Shown: positions 43,058 to 53,554 of the stretch, in pieces | Layout of the letters: every line of letters starts with the position of its first letter | Position numbering within the stretch: position 1 is the stretch's first letter | Assembly: GCA_032622095.1 (NCBI GenBank) | Contig: CP136069.1 | Coordinates: 12,756,450 to 12,820,449, forward strand | DNA: 64,000 nt | Reading direction: 5' to 3' | From: Siphonodentalium dalli | Taxonomy: Eukaryota > Mollusca > Scaphopoda > Gadilida > Siphonodentaliidae | Position numbers and translations under genes: made by a program | The notes under the pieces: model-generated | What the model saw: the letters and a program-made list of their open reading frames with translations, nothing else | Databases searched by the model: none | What the model was told of the DNA's origin: nothing

Positions 43058-44896
43058 ACAGATAATCACTCAGTGGTTAATAAAAGTTAGTTATAACTTG
43101 TCCATTAGTTTTATAGGTTAACCAATACAGGCCAGTGGGTGCCTGACAAGGTAACACATCTGCCCGGGTCAACGAAAATCACACCTAGACCTCCGGAATG
43201 ACAATAACAAGTCAGAATGGAGCACCTTACGGCCCTTCCATTTGTCAACATAAGTAGAGTGAAAGAAATAATGGCTTACAAAGTATCCATCATATAATTT
43301 CCCCTCATAATGAAGGTGGTGCACAAATGTATGGATGTCAAAAGAAAGGGGAGTTTGTCTGCTATAGGCATATTAAAGAAGATTCGAGGCTAAATGTGAT
43401 GATGACCAAGGTCCAAATTTCTCGCAGACAAATTGATCTTCGTTCTGATGACATGAATTTTGAGGTGGAAGCTCGACCCTGGAGCGGTTTATTAGAATTT
43501 TGAAAATAAATTTAGATCGTACCCCACAAAAACAAGATTATTTAATGCCAAAGGTAGAATTTCTAAATTTTTGAAAATTACTCCCAATGAGTTAAAAAGA
43601 TGCCAAAATGTTTTGATAAGACCATCATCAGTTGCAGATTGCTGACTATATGCCATGTACCTCCAAAAATGTATTTCCAAAAAAAAGCAAGATAATTCTA
43701 ATGGACAAGTTATTACTGTACCGTACTGACCCGGGTTTAGGCCCAGGGGGCCTTAGTTTTATTTGAGCTCAAAAACACAAGTGGGCTTAAACTCGGATAT
43801 GGCCCTTTGCAAACCAAAAATTCCAAGAAATCGAGACAGTAAAACTGATGAAATAGATGAAAGCCGATCTAACGCCGAGTATCGGGAAATATACCCGGCT
43901 TCCAGATAAATGACACCATTTGACTAATTTGTAAACAGTGTGGGTTATCGGTAAATCCCGTATCTATAGTCTATATAATATAGTAGTCTAGACTATAGTT
44001 TATATCAATGTTGAGACTTAATCCGATTAGAATAATAAACCCGGCGCTTTATTCGTGATCCGTTGTCCGCATAGAGTATGTTACAATAGCGACTAATTGC
44101 ATATTTAACAAAAGCCAGTGAGTGTAATTGATTAACAGTATTGACAAAAGACAGGACGATGTATTTCTGCTAAAAGCATGTGTTTGAATATTTAGAGTTA
44201 TTGCTCCTAAACTGTTTATACTGTAAAACGTGAACAAAATGCAGTTTAAAAATGTTAATGTCGATAACCTTTATTTTGGTTTCGAGTGTATAATGCATTG
44301 ACATAGTTTGGAAGGCATGGTTGTTGAATGACAAGTTCCCCTTCTGCCCCATTATTATACCCATGGTGTTAGCACTGTGTTTACATAACCAGGAAGCCAG
44401 TTCTTTGTGTTTGGCCACATGTAGGAACATACCGACGTTGTCACTGAACACGAAAAATATGTTTTTACAGTACCGTGGTTGGACAGGTTAGTTTTGCACG
44501 CGCTTGGCTTTTGAAGCACTCATGTTTATCGCGTTTTCAGATATGATGTCTGTTAACGATTGGTTTCCCCGGGAAGTATAATTGAATAAACAAATGAGAT
44601 TTTAAGATTCACTTTATTTTATTGATTATTCTCACTTGCCTACAAAGTATAATTTTTCCGTTTTTAATATAAATATTATATTTGTCGAGTTCGTCAATCT
44701 TTATTGCTGTCTACAAGCTGATATAAAATACTTACTTACCACCGCTGAAATTGAACAAAATTTGGGGTGGGCCTAAACTCGAATATACCCCTGTGCATGG
44801 AATTTGGCCAAAAGATATGGGTGGGCTTAAACACGGGCATGAGCCTTGAGCCGGGTCAGTACAGTAACTTTTATTAACCACTGAGTGATTATCTGT
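43058..44896. mobile_element. Foldback element containing a nested TA element
   Basis: Ends ACAGATAATCACTCAGTGG and complement. The left arm (43058-43108) matches 43698-43720 plus 44867-44896 once the nested element is removed. The 589-bp interior (43109-43697) is not repeated in this window. Confidence 0.75.
43721..44864. mobile_element. Nested 1.14-kb element with TA duplication
   Basis: TA at 43719-43720 and 44865-44866. Ends CCGTACTGACCCGG and CCGGGTCAGTACAG. Subterminal GGGCTTAAACTCGGATATG / GGGCCTAAACTCGAATATAC blocks occur at both ends. A 93-aa minus-strand frame (44170-44451) shows no known domain. Mariner-like by target, but family unknown. Confidence 0.8.
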
Positions 44897-45022
44897 CATT
44901 TGCAGAATGAGGTCCCCAGAGGGGGAATTTGATGATGCTATCCCACTGTGCAGGATAGCGTCACTAAATTCACCCTCTGGGGGCCTCATTCTGCAAATGA
45001 CAGGCACACTATTTGCAGGTTT
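44897..45022. mobile_element. hAT-B MITE, left end replaced
   Basis: From CATTTGCAGAATGAGG to GGCACACTATTTGCAGG; single hairpin with centre CCCACTGTGCAGG. The left terminus is missing at the junction with the foldback element. Confidence 0.75.
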
Positions 45023-45095
45023 GTTTCACTGCCTCTAGGAATGAATACAAAAGTACATCTGGCGTGCTATAATACTGCAGTGTTCACTCAAATCA

Positions 45096-45300
45096 GCCAA
45101 TTACAGCAATGCCCTAATAATCAACCCCTTAACCCGGGCAGAATTTTTACAGGTGGAATATGATCTCTACAGGCGTTAGCCATAGTAGAGATTCATGGCT
45201 AGGTAAGTCAGGCTGGCCTGGTCTGACGAATGTTAAATATCATTTGGGTATATATTAGGCGAGCCAGCCCCATCAACCGAGCCAGCTTAGTTAGAGAGAA
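45096..45300. repeat. TA-A end fragment joined to Pal-H fragment
   Basis: 45100-45150 is a TA-A left arm (AGCAATGCCCTAATAATC). From about 45153 it is Pal-H (GGTGGAATATGATCTCTACA, TAGCCATAGTAGAG) followed by GGCTGGCCTGGTCTGACG, also found at 53600. Confidence 0.6.
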
Positions 45301-45550
45301 TGGGCTAAACTGCTTATTAAAGCAAGTTAGCTTTTTCTCATATAAACACTTTGAGTCTGGCTGAGAGTGATGGCGTAACTAATTGGACAGAGTAATGTTT
45401 CAAAATGTCTCCAAAAAAAAAAAAAATTCAAAATGACACACAATAACCAATAAAGTTCTGTGAAAATAAGATAGACATCTGCGTGGGTGTGACTCCACTA
45501 TCTGCTAATGAAAATGTCATGCTGAGTCAAATTCTCTTTCCATGCACATA

Positions 45551-45736
45551 CAATAATGCCCTAAGTAATCGACTCCTTAACCACAGCAGAATTATGGGTA
45601 ACTTTTCAGGATTTAGTCGGAAATATGGCTAGTTGGCATTCCGATGAATGGCAACAAGCCATATTTCTGACTAAATCCTGAAAAGTTACCCATAATTCTG
45701 CTGTGGTTAAGAATTTGATTCATTAGGGCATTACTG
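45551..45736. mobile_element. TA-A MITE
   Basis: TA at 45549-45550 and 45737-45738. Start mutated to CAATAATGCCC; centre shortened (GGCATTCCGATGAATGG). Confidence 0.85.
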
Positions 45737-45739
45737 TAA

Positions 45740-45905
45740 TCTCTTAATTGATAATTATTAGTGCCTTTAAGTCATTTGAGGACAACGGCACTTAATTATA
45801 ATTTTCCATGTCTTGCTACCTCGTACTCCCTTTAATGATATGTAAGGGAGGGGAGGTTACCGAGATTCTTGTAAAGATGTCGTACATTGAGACTTTATGA
45901 CAATC
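45740..45905. repeat. Duplicated segment carrying an empty TA-A site
   Basis: Paralogous to 61340-61430 plus 61617-61700 (shared CCTTTAAGTCATTTGAGGAC and GTAAGGGAGGGGAGGTTACC). Here the sequence reads CTTGCTACCTCGTAC, uninterrupted. The paralogue has a TA-A element at that TA. Confidence 0.93.
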
Positions 45906-45908
45906 AAC

Positions 45909-46018
45909 CGAGAGCTTTCAGATGAATGACAACAAGCCATATTTTCGACTAAATCCTGAAAAGTTACCCATAAATATTTCTGCTGTGGTTAAAGGGTGGA
46001 TTACTTAGGGCATTACTG
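45909..46018. mobile_element. TA-A right half
   Basis: Only the right arm, from CGAGAGCTTTC to GGGCATTACTG, before TA (46019-46020). Confidence 0.8.
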
Positions 46019-46164
46019 TATAATACTTCTGTGTTCACTCTATAAACCAGCCAATTAGCTGTGTTTTATGATCTCTGGGATGAAACTCCTGATATGATTC
46101 ATCAAAGGACGATTAATTGCGAAGAGTTATCAGAAACATATATCATACACTTCGAGGCCCTTAA

Positions 46165-46556
46165 CCCTTTGAGTGCCAGGTCCGATTTTTTGTATCAACC
46201 CATATACCCTGTGCCAATGCATTCTCTTATATATGCGAGTCGACCATAGGTCGCCTCGCATATATAAGAGAATGCATTGGCCTAACAATTTTTCATCATT
46301 TGTTATTATTGTTTACAATTTTTTACAATTTTAATAATTGTTTCTTATATTCTTTAACATACTTATTTTGTAGGTTTAGGGCCAGGGAATCTTACGTTTT
46401 TCATGGGCATCAAAATTATTACTATGAATACTTGGTGATAGTTTTGAGTTATAACATGCCCCTAATGTTTAAGCATACTAAAAAAAATTCAACCAAAAAA
46501 CTAAAATGTTTTTTTTTTATTTTTTATTTTTTTTAGGGCCGATTTTACAGAGCGGG
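46165..46556 (+). mobile_element. TTAA-C element, long form
   Basis: TTAA at 46161-46164 and 46557-46560. h1 hairpin intact. The terminal GATCGGCCCCTGGCAC block is deleted, so it ends GATTTTACAGAGCGGG. Confidence 0.83.
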
Positions 46557-46603
46557 TTAAATTCCTCAGTAATCTGCAGTATAATTACTAAATCACCTCA
46601 ATA

Positions 46604-46818
46604 CAGTAATGCCCTAAATAATCGACTCCTCAACCACAGCAGAATTATTGGCAACTTAATTTTCAGGATTTAGTCGGAAATTCATTCATTGGAATCGGAA
46701 ATCTCTCAGCTGTTAGAGTTTTCCGATGAATGGCAACAAGCCATATTTCCGACTAAATCCTGAAAAGTTACCCATAATTCTGCTGTTGTTAAGGAGTCGA
46801 TTATTTAGAGCATTACTG
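46604..46818. mobile_element. TA-A MITE with rearranged centre
   Basis: TA at 46602-46603 and 46819-46820. Left inner arm disturbed (GGAAATTCATTCATTGG), right arm intact. Confidence 0.85.
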
Positions 46819-46820
46819 TA

Positions 46821-47141
46821 TTTAAACAGGTATTAATTTTAGCATACAAAATGAGTAGAAAAGAAATTAAGTTTCGTACAATGCTAGAAACCTTGTTTGA
46901 TATAGATTCTATACTTTAAATGTCATTAAGCGACTTGTTGTATGCTAAAGGATTATTTTGTTTAATATATACAACTACTTTAATTTTATGAAATTGAAAT
47001 GAAGTTGATTTGCTTGCAAATGAAGTTGGAGTTTGGCTGCAATTTTGTCTGACATTTTGCGTCACATAAAAATGTCAGATCAACTTGCATTCATATTCCT
47101 TGGAAAGCAACAAAATCAACATCCATTTCATATATTTTCAC
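46821..47141. other. Unassigned AT-rich DNA
   Basis: No exon or repeat recognised. Confidence 0.4.
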
Positions 47142-47145
47142 TTAA

Positions 47146-47531
47146 CCTTTCATGACAGGAGCTGCACTGGCGCAACATTAAAGACCCTGTGCCAATGCAT
47201 TCTCTTATATACATGTATGCGAGTCGACCATACATTCTTTAAAAAAAATTATCATTTTTTTTATAATTTTTTCTTACATTCTTTTATCAATTTTTTTAAT
47301 TTTTTCTTACATTCTTTAACAATTTTTATTATTTTTTATTATTATTTCTTGCATTCTTTAAAAATTACTTTTCATTTTTTTCATTTTTCTTACATTTTTT
47401 AACAATTATAAAAAAAAAAATATAAAATGTGTTAGGCCAATGCATTCTCTTATATATGCGAGGCATATATAAGAGAATGCATTGGCACAGGGTTTTCACC
47501 AAAATTCAGGAAGCTCCAGTCATGAAAGGGT
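47146..47531 (+). mobile_element. TTAA-E element with expanded T-rich spacer
   Basis: TTAA at 47142-47145 and 47532-47535. Ends CCTTTCATGACAGGAGCTGC and AGCTCCAGTCATGAAAGGG. One broken left h1 arm, one short right h1 (GCGAGGCATATATAAG). The CTTACATTCTTTAACAATTT unit of the spacer is repeated about five times. Confidence 0.78.
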
Positions 47532-47746
47532 TTAAAGAATATTTAGCGCCCGTTTTGAACGATATTCTGCTATCGGATTGCAAGTTGCGTCCATGCAATA
47601 TGAAAATAAGTTGGGGCTTGCAGCAGCGTCATATGACATGATTTCAAACAACCAACATCCTCCATTGCTGTTTCACAGCGCAATTGTCTGTAGGAGTTTT
47701 AATATATAGATATATATGGTAGATATAAGCACAGCTGCATGTTATA

Positions 47747-47921
47747 TAGTAAGGCTCTAATTAATCGACTCCTATACACAGCAGAATTGTGGGTAACTTT
47801 TCAGGATTTAGTCGGAAATATGGCTTGTTGCCATTCATTGGAAAGCTCTCCCCGACTAAATCCTGAAAAGTAACCCATAATTCTGCTGTGTTTAAGGAGT
47901 CGATTAATTAGAGCATTACAG
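47747..47921. mobile_element. TA-A MITE, diverged ends
   Basis: Starts TAGTAAGGCTCTAATTAATC and ends AGAGCATTACAG before TA. Inner right arm deleted. Confidence 0.78.
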
Positions 47922-48102
47922 TATATATATATATTTGTTTACTGCCAAAAATTTATGATATATCCATCTTTTATATGAACATCTGTTAGGAATGAGTGAA
48001 TCAAATTGATGCTTTCTGGCTGATGCATATATGATGTGTAGACCATTCCAAAGTTCACTCTCAGATATGAAATGGACCAACCATTCAGAAATCTGTAGAG
48101 TA

Positions 48103-48317
48103 CAGTAATGCCCTAAATAATCGACTCCTTAACCACAGCAGAATTATGGGTAATTTTTCAGGATATAGTTGGAAATATGGCTTGTTGCCATTCATTGGAA
48201 AGATCTCACAGAGCTTTCCGGTGAATGGCAACAAGCCAAATTTCCGACTATATTCTGAAAAGTTACCCTTAATTCTACTGTGCATGGTTAAGAAGTTGAT
48301 TATATAGGGCATTACTG
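48103..48317. mobile_element. TA-A palindromic MITE
   Basis: TA at 48101-48102 and 48318-48319. Full length with scattered mismatches, including an extra ATG in the right arm (TACTGTGCATGG). Confidence 0.87.
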
Positions 48318-48538
48318 TATATTTCTGGGACATCACTCTTGATCTGATTCATCAAAGGACGAATAATTAGAGAGCTATCAGAAGCTTATATCATTCAGTT
48401 TGAGGCTCTAACATTCCTCAGTAATCTCCAGTAATTATTAAATCAAGCTCACATTTAAGGAGTCATGCATTTTAGCATATATAAAATATGTAGAAAATTA
48501 GTATTGTACATTGCTTGAAAGCTTATTCCTATTCACTG

Positions 48539-49000
48539 CAAGCCTGAGTTTAGTGTGCCTGTCATTTGCAGAATGAGGTCCCCAGAAGGTGAATTTAGTG
48601 ATATTATCCCACATAGCGGGCTAGCATCACCAAATTCACCCTCTGGGGACCTCATTCTTCTTAGGCTTCATCTTCCCTGGAAAGTTTCTTTATTATTAAA
48701 TTTCTGTAGAAACTTCTTCAAATTAATTCTATTTTACTTTTAATTCAGTTTCTCTACATCCCCTAATTTGCAGAAGAGTAAAATGCATAATCGAGGTTCC
48801 TGAATGGGTCTACATCACCATATTCACCATTTGGGAACTTAAATCTGAGTCTTTGTCTCCCATACCAGATGAGGCCATGCAGAATGAGGTCCCCAGAGGA
48901 TGAATTTGGTGATGCTAGACTGCTATGCGGGATAACGTCATTAAATTCACACTCTGGGGACCTCATTCTGCAAATGACAGGCACACTAAACTCAGACTTG
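48539..49000. mobile_element. hAT-B long form, complete, perfect 8-bp duplication
   Basis: ATTCACTG at 48531-48538 and 49001-49008 flanks CAAGCCTGAGTTTAG...AAACTCAGACTTG. 462 bp with three hairpins: outer type (48570-48658), diverged middle type (GGTTCCTGAATGGG to CATTTGGGAAC) and outer type (48880-48970). This is the reference copy for the long form. Confidence 0.94.
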
Positions 49001-49083
49001 ATTCACTGTCTTTGATTAACCCTTTCTATACTAAATGGATTTTCCCATTCAATTATAAAAGTATATAATGGATTGGTCTATAT

Positions 49084-49924
49084 CCCTCGGAACAAACGTC
49101 GCACTATACTGACGACTCAAATTCAATTATTTGAATTCGTGTCGACATAAGTGCGACGTTTGTTTCAAATAAATGCGAGTAGACGCACTACCGACGAAGA
49201 ATTCGTGTGGGCAACACGAATCTAATTGCTGATGCGTCTGAGATCCATGTTTGAAACAAACGTCACATCACCGTCGACTCAAATTTATATCGGAGAAATG
49301 CAAACGAGCTGCATAATGATATGCTAATGAGGGAATTCCAATTGAAACTGGAAAACACCGAGTATGACGTAATTTGGTGGTATTTGAATTCGAGTCGATG
49401 AAAGTGCGACGTTTGTTTCAAATTAAATGCGAGTAGACGCACTAAATACATTTTTATTCCGTTTGGATATACATGCTACTATATATGCATGGCTGTGTGC
49501 AAATTTCACATCAACAATAGGTTGGAATTGTTCTTGTAATTTAATTTTGCAATGAATTATTGGGGAATTTGTTGTTTTTAGACCAACATTTGCATATTTT
49601 CCTACTTTTGGTCCAAAATTTTGACTAAAATGGCCATCAGTCGGGAAGCTTGTGTTCTGGTCCCTCATGAACCCCTGTGGTCGCTTGGAAGTCAAAAGCC
49701 ACATTTTCTCACTAAATTTTACATTTTAGAATTTATATATAAGTTCATATTTTAGCTGTTTTTCAAAACCCTCATGAACCCTTTGTGCCATTTTAAGAAA
49801 TCATTTAGATTCATTCGTCTTGAATTAAATGCGACGTTTGTTTCAACCGACTAATTTAGAATTAAACTTGAGTCTAATTCGAATTGAATTCGAGTCGTTG
49901 GTAGTGCGACGTTTGTTCCAAGGG
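49084..49924. mobile_element. 841-bp element built of repeated GTGCGACGTTTGTT motifs
   Basis: Ends CCCTCGGAACAAACGTCGCA and TGCGACGTTTGTTCCAAGGG. Internal copies at about 49152, 49258 (inverted), 49406 and 49829, several followed by AAATGCGAGTAGACGCACTA. GAATTCGAGTCGA-type blocks adjoin them. Possible TA target (49079-49082; 49926-49927). No transposase frame. Confidence 0.78.
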
Positions 49925-49956
49925 TTACTCAGCTGGAGGGGTTTTCAGGAAAAATA

Positions 49957-50141
49957 CAGTAATGCCCTAAGTAATCGACTCTTTAACCACAGCAGAATTA
50001 TGGGTAACTTTTCAGGATTTAGTCGGAAATATGGCTTGTTGCCATTCATCGGAAATCAACAAGCCATATTTCCGACTAAATCGTGAAAAGTTACCCATAA
50101 TTCTGCTGTGGTTAAAGAGTCGATTACTTAGGGCGTTACTG
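49957..50141. mobile_element. TA-A MITE, short centre
   Basis: TA at 49955-49956 and 50142-50143. Arms nearly perfect; centre collapsed to CATCGGAAATCAACAAGCC. Confidence 0.87.
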
Positions 50142-50143
50142 TA

Positions 50144-50556
50144 TGCAGATTGCAGATAAAATAAATACAGTAGGAGTACTATTCATTTGAGGGAAATGTT
50201 CAGAACAAAATTATTATCAGAACATTTCCAAATGGATAACTTATATAGTCATCAATGCGTATTTAGTCTAGAAAGGGTTAAATATATCTATTTGGCTCAA
50301 TATCAGCTCAATATTACAAATATCGGCCAATGGGATTGGAGGACAAGCTCAGAAATCATTTACTGATACCCCCTTAGTATATAATACACTAAAAACAATT
50401 TTTTACATTGAACATGATGACAGATATGTTTCGACGTAGATATATAATCATATTTCTACTATTGGTTTCTATCTTTCAATTTATATCACTTTTATTTAAT
50501 ACTGTTCTACCCTAAGTAAATGACTCAACTAACTGGGGTGCCCCACCCTCCCACAG
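50144..50556. other. Unassigned, with inverted 68-bp-type unit
   Basis: 50165-50285 holds GGAAATGTTCAG and its complement facing each other, related to the 68-bp array unit, then TCTAGAAAGGGTTAA. The remainder is unassigned. Confidence 0.5.
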
Positions 50557-50560
50557 TTAA

Positions 50561-50961
50561 CCCTTTACCCAACAAAACGGCCAAAAACACCCAAATAAAG
50601 CTTCAACAGCCTAAAATATCTAAAATATGAATATCATTGGAACCGGTTCATTGACCACATTGTGATGGTTACAGTTATGCCCTGTGCCAATGCATTCTCT
50701 TATATATGCGAGTCGACCATAGGTCGCCTCGCATATATAAGAGAATACATTTTACCATTTTTTCTTACATTCTATAACAATTTTATAATTTTTTCTTATA
50801 TTTTTTAACAATTTTTAGAATATTTTTCTACATTCTTTGACAATTTTATCATTTTTAATATGTTAAGCCAATGCATTCTCTTATATATGCGAGGCGACCT
50901 ATGGTTGACTCGCATATATAAGAGAATGCATTGGCACAGGGCCGTTCTGTTGGGTAAAGGG
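50561..50961 (+). mobile_element. TTAA-D element, complete
   Basis: TTAA at 50557-50560 and 50962-50965. Left h1 followed directly by the T-rich spacer; right h1 intact (one change, GGTTGACTC). A CGGTCTGTCTCAATA segment is missing at the left. Confidence 0.87.
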
Positions 50962-51142
50962 TTAAACCACATTTCAGTTAGACTTTAAACATGGTTATAA
51001 ACCGCATGACAACCAGATGATTGTGTGGTCAAAACGCATATAATCATCAACTGGTATGAAATGGTAACTTGGAGTACAATTGTGGCTCCATCAAATTTAT
51101 ATGTCATATACAGAAATGAAATTCACCAACAGTCTGAAGTTA

Positions 51143-51320
51143 CAGTAATGCTCTAATTAATCGACTCCTTAACCACAGCAGAATTATGGGTAACTTTTCA
51201 GGATTTAGTCGGAAATATGGCTTGTTGCCATTCATCGGAAAGCTCTCGCCGAGACTAAATCCTGAAAAGTTACCCATAATTCTGCTGTGGTTAAGGAGTC
51301 GATTAATTAGAGCATTACTG
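51143..51320. mobile_element. TA-A MITE, right inner arm deleted
   Basis: TA at 51141-51142 and 51321-51322. Terminal arms perfect. Confidence 0.87.
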
Positions 51321-51354
51321 TAGATACAGTGTAACAGCAGACCAGGAGCCGAAA

Positions 51355-51761
51355 TAAAAAATAAAAATAATTTTTTTTTAGAATTTTTTTTTTTTGGGGT
51401 TGATTTTTTTTGGGTATGCTTAAGCATGCTATAGCGAATTTAAAAACAAACTGGATAAAACCTTAGGGGCATGTTATAACTCAAAACTATCACCAAGTAT
51501 TCGTACTAATAATTTTTATGCCCATGAAAAACGTAAGATTCCCTGGCACTAAACCTACAAAATAAGTCTGTTAAAGAATATAAGAAAAAATTATTAAAAT
51601 TGTAAAAAATTGTATAGATTAATAACAAATGAAAAAAATTGTTAGGCCAATGCATTCTCTTATATATGCGAGGCGACCTATGGTCGACTCGCATATATAA
51701 GAGAATGCATTGGCACAGGGTATATGGGTTGATACAAAAATCAGACCTGGCACTGAAAGGG
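51355..51761 (-). mobile_element. TTAA-C long form, left end lost
   Basis: Starts in the A/T-run part, contains GTATGCTTAAGCATGC, the GGGGCATGTTATAACTC block and an intact h1, ends CACTGAAAGGG before TTAA (51762-51765). Confidence 0.82.
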
Positions 51762-51824
51762 TTAACCACAGTGCCACAGCAGTCATGGGACCGTTAGTTG
51801 CAGTTCAGTTATGGTTTTACTTTC

Positions 51825-51932
51825 AGTGAGAGCTTTCCGATGAATGGCAACAAACCATATTTCCGACTAAATCCTGAAAAGTTCCCCATAATTCTGCTGT
51901 GGTTAAGGAGTCGATTATTCAGGACATTACTG
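51825..51932. mobile_element. TA-A right half
   Basis: Right arm only: GAGAGCTTTCCGATGAATGG to CAGGACATTACTG. Confidence 0.78.
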
Positions 51933-52054
51933 TGCTTAGGGTAGTACATGCAGTTCTCAGTTAGATTATAGCTATCTTAACAGTGTAACAAATTGTCTTC
52001 CGACATAAATTAAAAGTCTGGTACATTACAATATTTTAGTTAGGAGACCTTTAA

Positions 52055-52489
52055 CCCTTTGAATGCCAAGTCGATTTTTGTATCAACCCATATACCCTGT
52101 GCCAATGCATTCTTTTATATATGCGAGTCGACCATAGGTCGCCTCGCATATATAAGAGAATGCATTGGCCTAACAGTTTTTCATCATTTGTTATTATTTT
52201 TTTACAATTTTTTACAATTTAAAAAAAAAATTCTTATATTCCTTAACAGACTTATTTTGTAGGTTTAGTGCCAGGGAATCTTACGTTTTTCATGGGCATC
52301 AAAATTATTACTATGAATACTTGGTGATAGTTTTGAGTGATAACATGCCCTAAGGTTTTATTCAGTTTGTATTTAAATTCGCTATAGCATGCTTAAGCAT
52401 ACCCAAAAAAAATTCTACCAACAAAAAAAGGGTCGATTTTACAGACCGTAAATTAGGGCCGATGAGATCGGCCCGTGGCACTCAAAGGG
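52055..52489 (+). mobile_element. TTAA-C element, long form
   Basis: TTAA at 52051-52054 and 52490-52493. h1 intact; GCATGCTTAAGCATACCC present. Confidence 0.88.
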
Positions 52490-52504
52490 TTAATATTCTC
52501 ATTC

Positions 52505-52770
52505 ATATTTTCAATCCAATGAGACGCACATTTTAGTTATATTTTAATTATATTCACTCTGAATTTATCTGAAATTTAAAAAAGAATTTTTTTTTACTTT
52601 CAATGTCTGATTTGGCCAGTATATATAGTGGCTCCTTGGACGTACCCATACAGATACAGATGGTTTAAAAATTTTCATTGGACAAAATGTCCGACAGATA
52701 CAGAAGTGCACTGGAAATAATCTATTTTCCGTCGGACAATGACCGTGACCTTACACTTATTTTGAGCCTG
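52505..52770. repeat. Rep-G interspersed repeat, copy 3, 5'-truncated
   Basis: Shares GACGCACATTTTAGT, GGCTCCTTGGACGTACCC, GATACAGAAGTGCACTGG and CTTATTTTGAGCC with the copies at 22795 and 39975. Confidence 0.68.
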
Positions 52771-53128
52771 CCTTTACCCAACAAACCAGGCAAATAAAGC
52801 TTAAACAGCCTAAAATATCTTCGGTCTGTCTCAATAGAACCATACAAATATGGATATCATTGGAACCGGCTCCTCGACCACATTGTGATGGTTACAGTTA
52901 TGCCCTGTGCCAATGCATTCTCTTATATATGCGAGTCGACCATAGGTAAGAGAATGCATTGGCCTAAAAAAAAATCTTTTTTTACCATTTTTTCTTACAT
53001 TCTTTAACAATTTTATAATTTTTAATGTGTTAAGCCAATGCATTCTCTTATATATGCGAGGCGACCTATGGTCGACTCGCATATATAAGAGAATGCATTG
53101 GCACAGGGCCCTTCTGTTGAGTAAAGGG
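52771..53128 (+). mobile_element. TTAA-D element inserted in TA-A
   Basis: The left TTAA is missing. The right TTAA (53129-53132) continues as GGAGTTGATTATTTAGGG to ATTACTG (53159), the right end of a TA-A element, so D entered at the TTAA of its right arm. Left h1 has a broken right arm (CATAGGTAAGAG). Confidence 0.82.
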
Positions 53129-53387
53129 TTAAGGAGTTGATTATTTAGGGAATTACTGTATGCATTCAATGAACCTATACTTATTCCTCATTCATCAGAA
53201 AATGTGTAGTAACGTTTCACAGCTAAATACTTTTGGAAGTTTAACAAAGGATCAACACAGCTTTGATAATACCCCATCAGAGTGGACCCAATGTGTACAT
53301 TCCCAGTTACTACTGTCTATACCTCTCAAATTAGGTTATTTAATGTTTAACTAGGGAGAGCTGCTATCAAAGTTTGGTACATTTATT

Positions 53388-53490
53388 CTAAGCCTGGAAA
53401 TAGTGTGTCTGTCATTTGCAGAATGAGGTCCCCATAGGGTGAATTTAGTGATGCTATCCCGCATTCTGTTTGGGTCTCATCTTGTAGGAA
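53388..53490. mobile_element. hAT-B left-end fragment
   Basis: AAGCCTGGAAATAGTGTGTC through CCCCATAGGGTGAATTTAG to CCCGCATTCTG; the centre is deleted. Confidence 0.68.
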
Positions 53491-53554
53491 GTATTCATAG
53501 TCTCAATTTTAGCCTCTACGACACAATTTTTTCCCAATGGCAGGGGTCCCGGAA

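Noticed and set aside
44170-44451. 93-aa minus-strand frame inside the nested TA element
   Set aside because: No transposase motif or other recognisable domain; could be a decayed piece but not supportable.
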